Positions 21,232-32,482 of a stretch of DNA of 64,000 nt are shown here, one piece after another. Within the stretch, counting starts at the first letter, position 1, and the number at the start of each line of letters is the position of its first letter. The notes beneath the pieces were generated by a model. The model had not been told where the DNA came from. It did no database searches and saw only the letters and a list, made by a program, of their open reading frames with translations. This stretch comes from Siphonodentalium dalli. Lineage: Eukaryota > Mollusca > Scaphopoda > Gadilida > Siphonodentaliidae. A program made the translations under genes and the position numbers. The stretch covers positions 258,891,863-258,955,862 of the forward strand of contig CP136064.1 in NCBI GenBank assembly GCA_032622095.1. Direction: 5' to 3'.

Positions 21232-23993
21232 ATGGGAGACTTAAAAATTGCATCATATAACTGTAAATCGATCAAATCGTCCATGATTAAATTAACGATC
21301 TGTGTAATAAATGTGACATACTACTTCTACAGGAGCAATGGTTATTGAAAAGTGAATTACATTTATTACGTTCCATACATAAAGATTTCGAGGCAAGCAG
21401 AGTGTCTGCCATTGACTGTGGAAAAGAGATCATGGTTGGCTGGCCATTTGGAGGGACAGCCATAATGTGGAAAAAATCATTTGGCAATAAGGTTGGTTTT
21501 GTAACATACGAAGATTCGAGAATAGTGGGCCTCAACCTGAAAACTGAATCTACATCAATTATAATTCTCTGTGTGTATCTTCCAGTCGACGAAGAGAGTA
21601 CCGCCGAGTTATATGCTGATTACCTTGGCAAAATCAATGCAATCATACAAGAGGCTAATACTAGCAATATTCTTATCTTCGGCGATTTTAATGCATGTGC
21701 TATCATGAAGACGGGTAATATGAGTCAGTTGTTGGAATTCTGGGAAGAATCATCTTTAGTATTATCGGATGTCAATTTCTTTGGACCTGCGTCTAACATA
21801 TTCACGTTTCTCAGTTCAGCACACGGTTCAGTGTCATGGCTGGATCATTGTATAACTACCAAATCAATGGACTCAGCTGTCTGTTCAATGGAGGTAGATT
21901 ACGATTACATGACATCTGACCACTTCCCTTTGGTCGTTTCGTTGAAATCACAACTTTTCCCAAGGTATAATCCATATACGCCTTATGCGACAACATAACA
22001 TAAGATAAATTGGAAACGAGCCAATGCAGAGCAAATGGAAAAATGCTAACGGAAGATTCTGATGACGAAACAATTCCCGACATGAAAGAAAGAATTTCGA
22101 TTCGGATTAATGAAGTTTATCAACAAATTGTTAGTGCTTTAAATGAATCAGCTACCAAGTCCGCCTTAGTAGATATAAATGGTACAGACAGGTTTCGTTT
22201 CGTACCCGGATGGAATGCCTATGTGAAGCGATTACATGAAAAAGCAAGGGAAACCTTCATTACATGGGTAAACCAGGGGCGACCTAGACATGGATACATT
22301 TATGAAAGAATGTGTCGATGTCGATCAATGTTTAAATCATCTCTAAGGAAATGCAAATCTAATGTTGAGCAGCTTAAAGCCAACGAATTAGCTAAACACC
22401 TGGATAGCAAGGATGTGAATTCTTTTTGGAAATGTGTCTCAAACAGAACAAGATGCAGTAATGCAACTTCGGTTGGTGGGTCTAATGGCGAAGTAGAAGT
22501 TTCAGAAATGTGAGGAGATCATTTCAGACAAATCTTTTCTAGCAACGAAGAACCATCGAGCATCCTTCAAGGACACTCGAGTGGTAACAGCTTTGATTCT
22601 TCGCATGATGATTCAGTAGTGTATATCACTGAAACCGAGATGATAGAGGCAGTGAACAAAATCAAGGATGGTAAATCCTCTGGTCCAGATGGTATAACGG
22701 CGGAACGTCTGAAATACTGCGACAAATTTATTCTCAAGTGTCTCATCACTGTTATGGGTGCTATAATTAAGCATGGACATCTTCCACCTGACATGCTGAA
22801 AGTGACGATCGTGCCGATTCTAAAAAATAAAATAGGGAATGTTGCAGACAAAGATAATTATCGCCCAGTGGCGTTACCGTGCGTTATGTCGAAAGTTTTA
22901 GAAAATATCTTTTTGAGTAGAATTTCAGAGCAGCTGTATACAACAGACAACCAGTTTGGATTCAAGAGACAATACTCGACACTGAAAGAAGTATATACTA
23001 TACTTCAAAGAACTCTCCAGTATTCGTGTGCTTTTTGGATGCACGTAAAGCTTTCAATCGAGTAAATCAAGAAAAACTATTACATCTTCTGGAGAAACGA
23101 TCGATACCACCGGCAATTATTCGCATTCTCAGAAACTGGTTCATGAATCAGAGATACAATGTAAGATGGGGACAATCGTACTCAACTTTTTTTTCAGGCC
23201 TACTAGTGGTGTTCGTCAGGGAGGAATATTGAGTCCTCACTTATTCAACATTTACACGAACGAGATAAGCCATAGGCTCAACACCAGTAATGCGGGTTGT
23301 ATGATTGGTAATGTGAAAATTAATCATTTGTCTTATGCAGATGATATGTGTATTATGGCTCCATCTCTGGAAGGACTACGTCGTTTATTGAGAATATGTG
23401 AGCAAGAGGCTAATGCTATTGATTTGGTATATAACAACCAAAAGACGGTTGGGATGGCTTTCATTCCAAAATCCCTGCACATTCGGACATTTCCAAAACT
23501 CATATTAAGCGACACTGAACTCAAGTTCGTGTCCTCTTATAAGTATCTTGGTCACATACTCAATGTTGATTTTTCTGATTTTGATGACATTATGCGCCAG
23601 TATCGTTCTATCTGCACACGTTCAAATATACTCATAAGAAAGTTTTACAGATGTTCACTTGATGTTAAGAAATATTTATTCCAAATATATGTATCACCAT
23701 TATATTGTGCTCATCTTTGGCTTAACTATACCAGCAAATGTTTTAAAAAACTCACTGTTTGTTTCAACAATGCTTACAGAAAGTTTATTGGGTATGAAAG
23801 GTCATGTAGTGCGAGTGGGATGTTTGTAAGAGATATAATGTTTTCCTTAGCAATGTTGATACGAAAGGGTGTGTATGCATTTCGAGAGAGAGTTTTTACA
23901 TCTGGTAACGAGTTGTTAAATGCTATATGTCAATCAGATATTATTTACAAGTCTGGTTTATTCCTTCATTGGAACCAAATTCTATATATGTAA
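21232..23993 (+). pseudogene. ORF2 (endonuclease-reverse transcriptase), frameshifted
   Basis: The ATG lies 10 bases after the ORF1 stop. The endonuclease shows 'KIASYNCKSIKSS', 'LLLQEQWLL' (catalytic Glu, after a shift near 21290), 'ILIFGDFNA', 'SWLDHCITT' and 'SDHFPLV'. The RT has 'KSSGPDGIT', 'NYRPVALP', 'CFLDARKAFNRVN', 'GVRQGGILSP' and 'LSYADDMCI'. Breaks are near 21290, 21996, 22513, 23040 and 23200. The final 275-residue part is open to 23993. The product would nick target DNA and copy the element RNA. It belongs to the APE-type EN-RT elements; I do not assign a clade. Confidence 0.8.
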
Positions 23994-24060
23994 TTGTATG
24001 TTTGATTTCCATATATGGGCATACCTTGCCTGAAATAAACAATAATAATAATAATAATAA
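23994..24060 (+). repeat. 3' end of the LINE with (AAT)n tail
   Basis: A short 3' UTR ('ccttgcctgaaataaac') runs straight into repeated AAT (24041-24060). Simple-repeat tails replace poly(A) in several LINE families. This marks the 3' boundary. Confidence 0.8.
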
Positions 24061-24966
24061 AAAGAGCATATTCCCCACTAATAATTCGTTGGAAAATCAA
24101 TATATGAGAATACTTTCAACAATCTGTAGGTGTGAAATTTCCAACTACTGTTGTGTCAGGTATGAAATTTCCAGCTGTTGGAAATTCTGACCAAATACCG
24201 CCTCCACCTGCATGCGGCGGCACATCTGATTCAGTGATCATTTTCACACCAGAATGAAGTTGAAGTTGCTCTGATAGCGTGTTCAAATCTGCTCTTAGTG
24301 TGAATTATTTTTGATTTCGGCCAAAAGTAGAATATCTCAATAGCAGATAGACAGTCTACGATGGACGACTGGGGGTCTGAGTGTAGTTGGAATGGAAACG
24401 GTATCAGTCCGACAAAATTTTGGGTTGCTATCAACTTGCTGGTGTTACCACTACTTTAATTTCCAGACAATATATCTGGGGTAGAGATGAAAATTGAAAA
24501 TGCATGGGATGCACTTGATAATACGGAACCACCCAAAATGACACAGTATAGTGGGTATGGGTACATTAGAACAATGCTGTTTTAGTGATTTCATTTCTTT
24601 TGCGTTTAAGTGAAGAAACGATAGTAAATTTTGCTGATAAAATTTAATCTATTTATTTCTATTTTCAATTATATGAAGAAGTAACATGAACAACGTAAAA
24701 AACATGCAAAACAGACAATAGAAACGAACATAAACGACTATCAATATTTGTATGGCCACACTTCCCCACCTCAGACCTACACACATCATGTACCATAATT
24801 AAATGGCTCGGCGTCCAACCTTCTATGCCCAATATAATATTGGCGATCTTTCTTTGTATGAAAGAAATGTAAGAAAATTAATAGCCATTCCTTGGGTAAT
24901 GACATACAAGAATCTGTAAGAATGATGAATATGTACAGCCAACAAAACATGCATGAACGGAAAGGT
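24061..24966. other. No gene seen
   Basis: AT-rich unique-looking sequence. Short open frames here show no motif. The local pair 'gtgtgaaatttccaactactg' / 'ggtatgaaatttccagctgtt' near 24130-24180 is a small duplication. Confidence 0.4.
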
Positions 24967-25456
24967 GGCTGTGGCATCAATTCCTGATACGATTCTCAAT
25001 TGACAGTGAGACGGGATGCGACTAGAGCGAACTATTCAATTTTTTATATAAAAGCAAAATATTTCACACTAGATACTGGGTGGGGAAAAAACATACTTTT
25101 GGTAGCCATGAAATTCCCAACTATCGAACATGTTTGTCAATGTTATGAGGTGAGAGAATCCGAACCACCCACGTTTTCGGCATGTCCATGACATAAAGGA
25201 TTGTCAAGCCTGAGGCAAAGTTATATGGAACAAATATGGTAAAATGTGTCCATAAAAGGGATGCGGCGATTGGGTGTTGGTGAGTACCCTCCCGCCCCGA
25301 TTTTGGTCAAACTTTTCAACATTTGGAATTATCAATAACTTAAGTCGAATATTTTATGCAAAACAATTTTGATTTGATATAGTTTCGATACATAGTTTAA
25401 TTTCCCAAACACTAATTAGAGTACAATACTTGGTTTTTGTTTTCAACAAATGAAGA
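24967..25456 (+). repeat. Dispersed repeat, copy 1
   Basis: It matches 38867-39360 in the same orientation. Shared pieces include 'ggctgtggcatcagttcc' (with changes), 'tatgaggtgagagaa', 'ttttggtcaaacttttcaac' and 'ctaattagagtacaatactt'. It is an unclassified repeat of about 0.5 kb. No coding frame is conserved between the two. Confidence 0.75.
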
Positions 25457-26378
25457 TTTAAAATGGTCATATGTTGGAATATTTCCGACAATGGGGCGTT
25501 AGGTTGGTAATGTCCTAAAATTTTAGACCCAGATATATCAGTAAGAACATTTGAATCCCCAGTTTCTCGGAGTTTGGTCGGGTGGTTTAAGGTGAGGGTG
25601 ACACTCTTTTCGGTGAATATTCTCTATCTATGCCTCTATGTGCTGTGAGTTGGGCGTTTATTTAACTAAACGGGAAGGATATTGGGAAAGAGAAACGGTA
25701 CCTGGGGTAATTGTGGAAAAAGGGTAAGATAATGACTGTTATCATGTAATCAAAAGTAACTTACGTTTCAGGACTATACGTTTCATTCTCAATCTTCTCC
25801 AATTTTGACGGGTATCCATAATACTTTATCATGGAATAAGTGAATGGCCATGCATGCATATAAAAGAGTATATATTATTATCCAAATCTTGCATTTCATA
25901 ATTTCGTGCACGATCACCTTTATGTATTGTTGAGTAAAGTTTGGCGGATTTATTGCATGGCATGTTGTTTAATAGAAACTCGGAGAACTCAGACAATATG
26001 CATTAATGTTCACTTGCGCACTGACGTATAATGGTCAGTCTGTTCCGACATACACGCTGGGCGTATTCGCGACTCGATTGAACATAAACTCCAAGCAGTC
26101 AATGTCACACAATGTTACCGTCAATCCACCTCAATAACTTATAATGTATCGGTATGCATATATGTTTTTGCATGTGTATATGCATGCAATGTGTATTTAT
26201 AGGCATTTATAGACCAATACTTGTAATCAATAATAAGTTACTACATGAATGAATTGCTAGTGGTGGTGGGTGGTCTTAAGTATGTATGTCATGGTACTGG
26301 ACACTGGAAGGGATAGTCTGTGGGGGCCCAGATAATTTTGGAAAGTCAGGATGCGTGGTGTGATCGTTATGGCGGCGC
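25457..26378. other. No gene seen
   Basis: No coding potential or clear repeat structure was recognised, apart from several 'tatgcatgc'-type AT/GC palindromes near 26150-26200. Confidence 0.4.
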
Positions 26379-26563
26379 GTGCGTGATGTATATTATGTTG
26401 TGTTCATTTCATGTATTTTGTCATATGTTATTCTTTGGCGAAGGCAATAAAACTATTTAAATATGAATTCGTGCGTGATGTATATTATGTTGTGTTCATT
26501 ACATGTATTTTCTCTTATATGTTATTCTTTGGCGAAGGCAATAAAACTATTTGAATTTGAATT
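26379..26563 (+). repeat. Tandemly doubled retroelement 3' end
   Basis: A 92-base unit beginning 'gtgcgtgatgtatattatg' and ending 'ggcaataaaactattt' occurs twice in a row (26379 and 26471). The second ends with repeated 'gaattt', like a LINE simple-repeat tail. Each copy has an AATAAA. It looks like two stacked, 5'-truncated insertions or a tandem duplication of one. Confidence 0.7.
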
Positions 26564-27330
26564 TGACAACATCAATACCCTTTAGCTCAGTATGTAATAA
26601 TTACTTACCGGATGATGATCTTGTTGTTTTGCATTGAGTATGGGAATCAGGGAGCTAAATGTGTTCTAGAGTCGGGGAGCGAGTACACCGTGGAATGCTA
26701 ATGGTGAAGGTAACTGAAGAATGACCAATTGACCTTCACCTGATACATGCGACACGTTATTAAAGGATGACATCGCGTTTATTTGATTTGTATATAATAT
26801 CTAAATAATTTAAACTGGTGAATGAATGGGGGAATGGATTTTTGTGAGCGGGAAATTTATTTAACTAGCTGCTGTAGTTCTAGGTTTTTCCAGATCAAAT
26901 TTGGCTGTGGGATAGCCCTGTCGTACACTTGGGGATTTATTTTTAAAAGTAAACACATGCCCTATGATTTTTCTTGCATTTTCGTGATTAACTGGTGTCA
27001 ATCTAGCTGGGTAAACATCACTGGTGTGGCCAACAGGCTTCAATTCAGTGAATTTAGCCGAAGCGTTAACACTGTCGACTATGGGAAACCATTTAGTTCA
27101 GTGATTCCTATGGTTCTTCTGACATTTTATAAACCGTTACACATGCACACATGCCTGACTAACTTACATCCATTTTAGAACAGAAACTTCAGGCGATCTC
27201 GCGGAAACATTCGGAACGTACTAAGCGGAGTAACTCTATCTTGTTGTCGCCCCCCCCACAAATCAAGGCAAATTTCATTCGAACAAATACGTTTTTATTA
27301 TGCCTTTATAGACAAATAATAACACATTAT
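26564..27330. other. No confident gene
   Basis: An open frame at 26822-27178 (118 residues, Cys-rich start) has no recognisable domain and no supporting splice or repeat evidence. A poly-C run lies at 27250-27257. Confidence 0.35.
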
Positions 27331-27612
27331 TATCCATCCCTTAACTAATACCATTTCCGATTGGGCAAAACCCGCCACGTGATAGTCCTGGAAAGTCATA
27401 TTGGACTCCCGAAAATTGGCCGAAAGTCATATTGGACTCCCGACTGTACAATATCACTTTTTATTATCCACCCCTTAACTAACACCATTTCCGATTGGCC
27501 AAAAGCCGCCACGTGATAGTCCTGGAAAAAGTCATATTGGACTCCCGAAAGTCATATTGGACTCCCGACTGTACAATATGACTTCTCATATTGGACTCCG
27601 TGACGTCACGAA
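27331..27612 (+). promoter_or_regulatory. 134-bp tandem repeat with promoter-like motifs
   Basis: Two copies (27331 and 27465) start 'tatccatccc'/'tatccacccc'. Each has an ATTGG (inverted CCAAT), a CACGTG E-box ('gccacgtgatag') and two copies of 'catattggactccc'; a fifth 'catattggactcc' lies at 27587. The block ends in the 12-base palindrome 'cgtgacgtcacg' (27599-27610), which contains the CRE site. It lies about 160 bases upstream of the first LINE reading frame and is probably the element's internal promoter. Confidence 0.55.
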
Positions 27613-27766
27613 TTAACTCTATTGCGAAATGAATCGGTGAAATTGTGATGCGCGCGCAACACTGGTGGATTTTAGCAGACGTTTCACTTCCGCGTTGAAT
27701 TTTTTTCTCACTTCCGTGTTTACTTTTCCAAATCATGCTTTCTGAGCATGTGTTATCAAGGCACTG

Positions 27767-27958
27767 ATGAAGGAAAGGTTGTTGAAACCTGATCTATGTA
27801 TTCACACTAAAAAGTGTGATATGGTGTACCATATCAAGACGGTTGCACCCCAATGCAGACAATACACCCATAACTACAACAGCTACAGAGGTGTAAATAT
27901 TAACAACCTGAGAAACCTCAACAAAGACTTGACCTTATCCACTATCTACTACCGATGA
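27767..27958 (+). CDS. Short upstream frame of the CR1/L2-like element
   Basis: This ATG-started 63-residue frame ends with 'SYRGVNINNL' and overlaps by 26 bases the open frame that becomes ORF2. The two differ by a +1 step. ORF2 has no in-frame ATG before the endonuclease's catalytic Glu, so this frame may supply its real N-terminus by frameshifting, or a one-base mutation has split one frame. It could also be a decayed ORF1 end. Confidence 0.4.
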   Translation: MKERLLKPDLCIHTKKCDMVYHIKTVAPQCRQYTHNYNSYRGVNINNLRNLNKDLTLSTIYYR

Positions 27959-27986
27959 TGACCAACTTTCACATGATCAGCTACAT

Positions 27987-30845
27987 GTGGTTTCCCAAAA
28001 TATCAACTTCTCAACTGTAAATTCAAGATCTCTGAGGAAAAAAGTGCCTTACTTTCTAGAGCATGTGGTCAACAACAGCATAGACATTTGCATGGTTACA
28101 GAGACCTGGCTAAACGATAATGATACCGTGACAATCTCGTCTCTTTGCTGTGATGGATATATTTTCAAAAGCGCTCCAAGACCATCCGACAGAACTGGCG
28201 GTGGTGTTGCTTTGATGTGTAGAGAAAACATAAAACTGATGTCATCAACCAGCGGGGAAAAATCCTCGTTTGAATTCCTCGAGTGGAAACTTAAACTACA
28301 CAACGATGTTCTGCGTGCCGTTTGCCTATATCGTCCTCCGTTTTCTGACAACCATCCAGTCACAACCTGCACCTTCTTAAAGGAATTCAAAGAATATCTT
28401 GAATCGTTGGTTGTGTGTCCAGAAAAAATCATCATCTGCGGTGACTTCAACATTCATGTCGATGATGTTAACGACGCTACTGCTCGAAACTTTGACAAAC
28501 TCCTAGATTCGTATGGACTTACACAACACGTCAAAACTACTACACATGAATCTGGACATATTCTAGACCTCATCATCACCAGATGTTCAGACGACTTTTC
28601 CATAACCCCACCAACCGTGACAACTAAACTCTCAGATCATTCCTTTGTGGACTGCACAATCAGCACCCTCAGACCGAAGTTGACAAAGAAAACTGTGACT
28701 TTCCGCAAAATAAACAACATCAATATTGAGAAATTCGACAGTGAAATCAAAGAATCAGATCTGCATAAACAACAATGGACTGATTTAAATGGACTTGTGT
28801 CTTGTTACAACAACACATTATCCCAGCTGCTAGACCAACATGCACCAACTAAGACCAAAACAATAGTCGTGCGTCCAACGCTACCCTGGTTCAACGACAA
28901 CCTGAAAGAACTCAAAGCCGACCGGAGAAAAAAGGAGAGGACCCGAGGCACGTCTGCAGAACATGAAAGATCGTACTGTGATGCCCGAAACAAGTTCTCC
29001 AATCAACTAAAGGAAGCCCGGAAGTCACACTACACCGACTCGATCAACAAGTGCGAAGGTGACACCAGGCAACTTTTCAAAGTTGTGAAAAAAATGTGTG
29101 AGGAGAAACCGAATGAGACACTACCACCGCATGATGACGCAGGAAAATTGGCGGAGCAGTTTGGTGAATTCTTTTCTGAAAAGATAGAACTTATCCAAAA
29201 GAAGATTGACAACATCACCGTGAAAGCGCCTTGTGTCGACAAAGAGGAAGCCACGGAAACGTTCACAACATTCGACGATCTCGACCTTGACGATGTCGTT
29301 AAAACCATCAAACGCTCTTCAAATGCATCTTGTGAACTCGATCCTATACCAACAACGCTACTCAAGAAATGTGACTCCCTGATACCTATCATCACCCAGT
29401 TGATAAACCTATCATTAAGCCAAGGACATGTTCCCAGTAGCTGGAAAACAGCCATAGTTCACCCTCTTCTCAAGAAATCCCGTGCTGAACTTGTTTTCAA
29501 GAACTTCCGACCCGTCAGCAACCTATCCTTCATTTCTAAATTGTGTGAAAAGGCAGTAATAGACCAACTCATTCGGCACAGCGAACAACATGCACCTCTT
29601 CCAATAAACACTTCTGCTTTCCGTCAACACCATTCAACTGAAACCGCGCTGCTTAAAGTCCAAAATGATATTCTCTGCAGCATGGAAACAAGAAAGGTCA
29701 CTCTGCTTGTGCTACTAGATTTAAGTGCTGCTTTCGACACCGTCCGCCATGATATTCTTCTAGATACTCTACAATCTGACTTTGGTGTTCGCGGCACTGC
29801 AGCTATCTGGTTGAAATCTTACCTCACGAACCGATCACAGCAAATATCCATTAATGGCTCAAAGTCTACAAATTTCCCCATCGAGTGCGGAGTTCCACAA
29901 GGAAGTTGTCTTGGACCCGTGCTGTTCTTATTCTACATTTCAAAATTATTCTCTGTTGTTGAAAGTCACCTCCCCGATGTTCACGGCTATGCAGATGATA
30001 CCCAAATCTACTTTTCATTTCGACCGACAGAGAGAGGCGAAACTAAAGCACGTCAAATTGTGGAGAACTGTATTGTGGACATTAGAGCGTGGATGATTAC
30101 CAACCGACTCATGATAAATGACGATAAGACTGAATTCATAATCATTGGTTCTCGACAACAACTTCAGAAAGTCAACATCAGTTCAATTCATGTGGGAGAC
30201 GCCGACATACCAACAAAGGACACTGTTCGCAACCTGGGATCGTATTTTGACACAAACATGACAATGGATAACCATATCTCTAATATGTGTAAGAAGGCGT
30301 TCAGAGGTTTATACAAAATCCGACAAATTAGACAATACCTCGATGTAGACTCAACTAAGACATTGGTCCATGCTTTTGTCACGTCACACTTAGATTACTG
30401 TAATTCTCTACTGTATGGACTACCGGATTACCAGTGTGATCGCCTGCAAAAAGTGCTAAATGCTGCGGCGCGAGTTGTATCATACACTCCTCGGCATGAA
30501 CATATAACTCCAGTTCTCAAGCAATTACACTGGCTGCCAGTGGAGTATCGAATCATGTTCAAAATTATTTTGCTTGTATTCAAATCTCGTAATAACATGT
30601 CACCATTGTATATACAGGATATGATCAAAGACAGAAATGTGTGTACATATGGATTACGATCTGATAGCAGTATGCTTTTGTACACTCCTTTCAACAAACA
30701 GAAAACGTTTGGCGATAGGGCATTTTCATTTGCAGGTCCACATCTATGGAATAGCATTCCACCTCACTTGAAAATATTCACTGATTTAAATATGTTTAAG
30801 ACCGGCCTCAAAACATATCTCTTTGATGTAGCATTTAATTCCTAG
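27987..30845 (+). CDS. ORF2: intact endonuclease-reverse transcriptase of a CR1/L2-like LINE
   Basis: The frame is open from 27933 to 30845 (about 970 residues) with no stops. The APE endonuclease shows 'STVNSRS', 'MVTETWL' (Glu39), 'VCLYRPPF', 'CGDFNIHVDD' (about 151), 'HILDLII' and 'SDHSFVD' (about 218). The RT shows 'FRPVSNLSFISKL', 'LLDLSAAFDTVRHDIL' (catalytic Asp, about 580), 'CGVPQGSCLGPVLF' and 'GYADDTQIYF' (about 668). The C-terminal part has 'LHWLPVEYRI' and 'NSIPPHL', as usual in the CR1/L2/Crack group. All catalytic residues I checked are present, so this copy is young and possibly active. The listed start is the GTG used by an automatic call; there is no ATG in frame before residue 36. 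Confidence 0.9.
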   Translation: MVSQNINFSTVNSRSLRKKVPYFLEHVVNNSIDICMVTETWLNDNDTVTISSLCCDGYIFKSAPRPSDRTGGGVALMCRENIKLMSSTSGEKSSFEFLEWKLKLHNDVLRAVCLYRPPFSDNHPVTTCTFLKEFKEYLESLVVCPEKIIICGDFNIHVDDVNDATARNFDKLLDSYGLTQHVKTTTHESGHILDLIITRCSDDFSITPPTVTTKLSDHSFVDCTISTLRPKLTKKTVTFRKINNINIEKFDSEIKESDLHKQQWTDLNGLVSCYNNTLSQLLDQHAPTKTKTIVVRPTLPWFNDNLKELKADRRKKERTRGTSAEHERSYCDARNKFSNQLKEARKSHYTDSINKCEGDTRQLFKVVKKMCEEKPNETLPPHDDAGKLAEQFGEFFSEKIELIQKKIDNITVKAPCVDKEEATETFTTFDDLDLDDVVKTIKRSSNASCELDPIPTTLLKKCDSLIPIITQLINLSLSQGHVPSSWKTAIVHPLLKKSRAELVFKNFRPVSNLSFISKLCEKAVIDQLIRHSEQHAPLPINTSAFRQHHSTETALLKVQNDILCSMETRKVTLLVLLDLSAAFDTVRHDILLDTLQSDFGVRGTAAIWLKSYLTNRSQQISINGSKSTNFPIECGVPQGSCLGPVLFLFYISKLFSVVESHLPDVHGYADDTQIYFSFRPTERGETKARQIVENCIVDIRAWMITNRLMINDDKTEFIIIGSRQQLQKVNISSIHVGDADIPTKDTVRNLGSYFDTNMTMDNHISNMCKKAFRGLYKIRQIRQYLDVDSTKTLVHAFVTSHLDYCNSLLYGLPDYQCDRLQKVLNAAARVVSYTPRHEHITPVLKQLHWLPVEYRIMFKIILLVFKSRNNMSPLYIQDMIKDRNVCTYGLRSDSSMLLYTPFNKQKTFGDRAFSFAGPHLWNSIPPHLKIFTDLNMFKTGLKTYLFDVAFNS

Positions 30846-30889
30846 ATATATGTGCATGTACATGTATTATGCTGATTAGGCAATGAGCT

Positions 30890-30972
30890 CGATGTAATGT
30901 AAAGCGCCGTTGAATATGTACTCATAATATTGAGCGCTATACAAATTAATTATTGTATTGTATTGTATTGTA
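30890..30972 (+). repeat. 3' stem-loop and (TATTG)n tail of the LINE
   Basis: 'aaagcgc' (30900-30906) can pair with 'gagcgct' (30932-30938), followed by 'atacaaat' and then TATTG repeats to 30972. This hairpin plus short-repeat tail is the L2-type recognition end, and it supports the clade call. Confidence 0.75.
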
Positions 30973-31079
30973 TCAAAATACAGGCTTTTATCGAGAATTA
31001 AGTGCCGACAAATACCAAAAATAACCACAAAAGTTTTATTCCCAAAATTTGTATAAACATACAGATGGATAATAAAAAT

Positions 31080-31214
31080 GTCATTATACAATGTTGTGTA
31101 CAGTATGAGTTTTTCTTATACTCGTCCAGGTTGTGGTGAAAAGTCATTGACTTTTCACCACAACCTGGACTCGTACAAGAAAAACACATACTGTACACAA
31201 CATTGTATAATAAC
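31080..31214. repeat. Near-perfect palindrome with about 65-base arms
   Basis: 'ttatacaatgttgtgtacag' (31084) is answered by its complement ending at 31210, and 'ccaggttgtggtgaaaagtc' pairs across the centre at about 31147. Two small mismatched zones lie in the arms. This is a MITE-like foldback. Confidence 0.85.
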
Positions 31215-31309
31215 TTTATAATATACAGCTATTTGTTGTCTTGAAATCTGGTTTTATGATAATTATGATGTTGTAATTGTAGTCCGGAATAGATACACTA
31301 TCGTTTCGA

Positions 31310-31450
31310 TACTAAATACATGTACTCATTTATGAGTATTTCCTTTAGTATATATTCAGATAGTAAGTTCAACAACGTTTGTTGAACTTATTATCTGAAC
31401 ATTGCCCTCCAATGACTATGAATCGTTCTGCATTTGTATCATCTTTTCAT
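31310..31450 (+). repeat. Relic of a GPCR-unit 3' flank
   Basis: It includes the hairpin 'ttcagatagtaagttcaac' / 'gttgaacttattatctgaa' and then 'cattgccctccaatgac', corresponding to the hairpin and 'catttccctcaataa' after the receptor genes. No receptor sequence lies upstream, where the CR1/L2-like LINE ends. It suggests a further unit once stood before unit 3. Confidence 0.5.
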
Positions 31451-31559
31451 CTTCATGCATCATGGAATAGATAGTCACGTGACAGTACTTTACTGTAAAT
31501 TTCAGAACAGACGGGAACGAAACCACATTTCGTGATGTCATTCTTGTAAATTGATTCTA

Positions 31560-32482
31560 TCGATGGTTTCCACCCCGAGTGAAGTGGTCCTGCTAATGTT
31601 CACTGCTGCGACTGGATCCTGCTGAATTGCTATGATGCTGTTAGGGCAAACTGATGCTTTTAACAAAAGTACATTATATTTTTTTAATTTGTCTTTTTCG
31701 TGGTGTTCTGATAATCTGAACATATACAGGAAAAGCCATTATGCGTATCAAACATTCAAAAACATATTTATTGCGAAATAGTTTTATTACTGGTTGAACT
31801 ATAATCGTTTTAGAAACACCAGCGCAGGCATTATTATATTTTTCAAAGATATATATGGTTCTTGAATGTTTCATACACACACTCTTTTTTTCTCTCAAAT
31901 CGCTTGGATAAGCCAAACACCTCGAAAATGACAACTTTAGAAGAAACAAACGTACTTTTTCGTAACGGAATCACTTTGCCCTACCCGCATCATAGCAATT
32001 CAACATGACTACCATCATCATAGCATATTAACAGGACAACTTAAACAATATTAGTCCTTCCTAACCTGCTTGTGTGCAACATACTGGTAGAGTTAGGATT
32101 TTTCGAGTAGACGTTGTTATTAACACAGACTAGGGTAGTGTTTCATAATCATTGCAATTCAATGTCCGCGTTAACTTAATATATTCTTCGCAGTCAATGC
32201 ACACGTTTGATTGGGGGCCACGGGGGCCTCAGTGGGTTAGTAATATCCATGACGCATTAGACTGACATAACCATGTTACATTAGACTGACATTACCATAA
32301 CCACGCAATATATATTTGGTCAAAGTAGCTATTCACATCTAAATGGTGATCATAAAGTACCATGTAAACTTTACATGAAGTGAAAATAGCCTATATATAC
32401 AGTACACCCATTGGATGTCGATATCATGGAAATACATCTGATTTCATGGATCAAACCACTAGTTGTTTTTATTTTCAGAAGG
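31560..32482 (+). repeat. 5' flank of GPCR unit 3
   Basis: This holds blocks A (31560-32035), B (32045-32157) and C (32157-32482) without interruption and therefore shows the least disrupted unit layout. It ends with the conserved 'ttattttcag' acceptor and 'aaggATG'. A small local duplication of 'cattagactgacat' (about 32258-32294) is private to this copy. Confidence 0.7.

Noticed and set aside
26822..27178. 118-residue frame with Cys-rich start
   Set aside because: No domain, no splice signals and no conserved copy elsewhere in the window.
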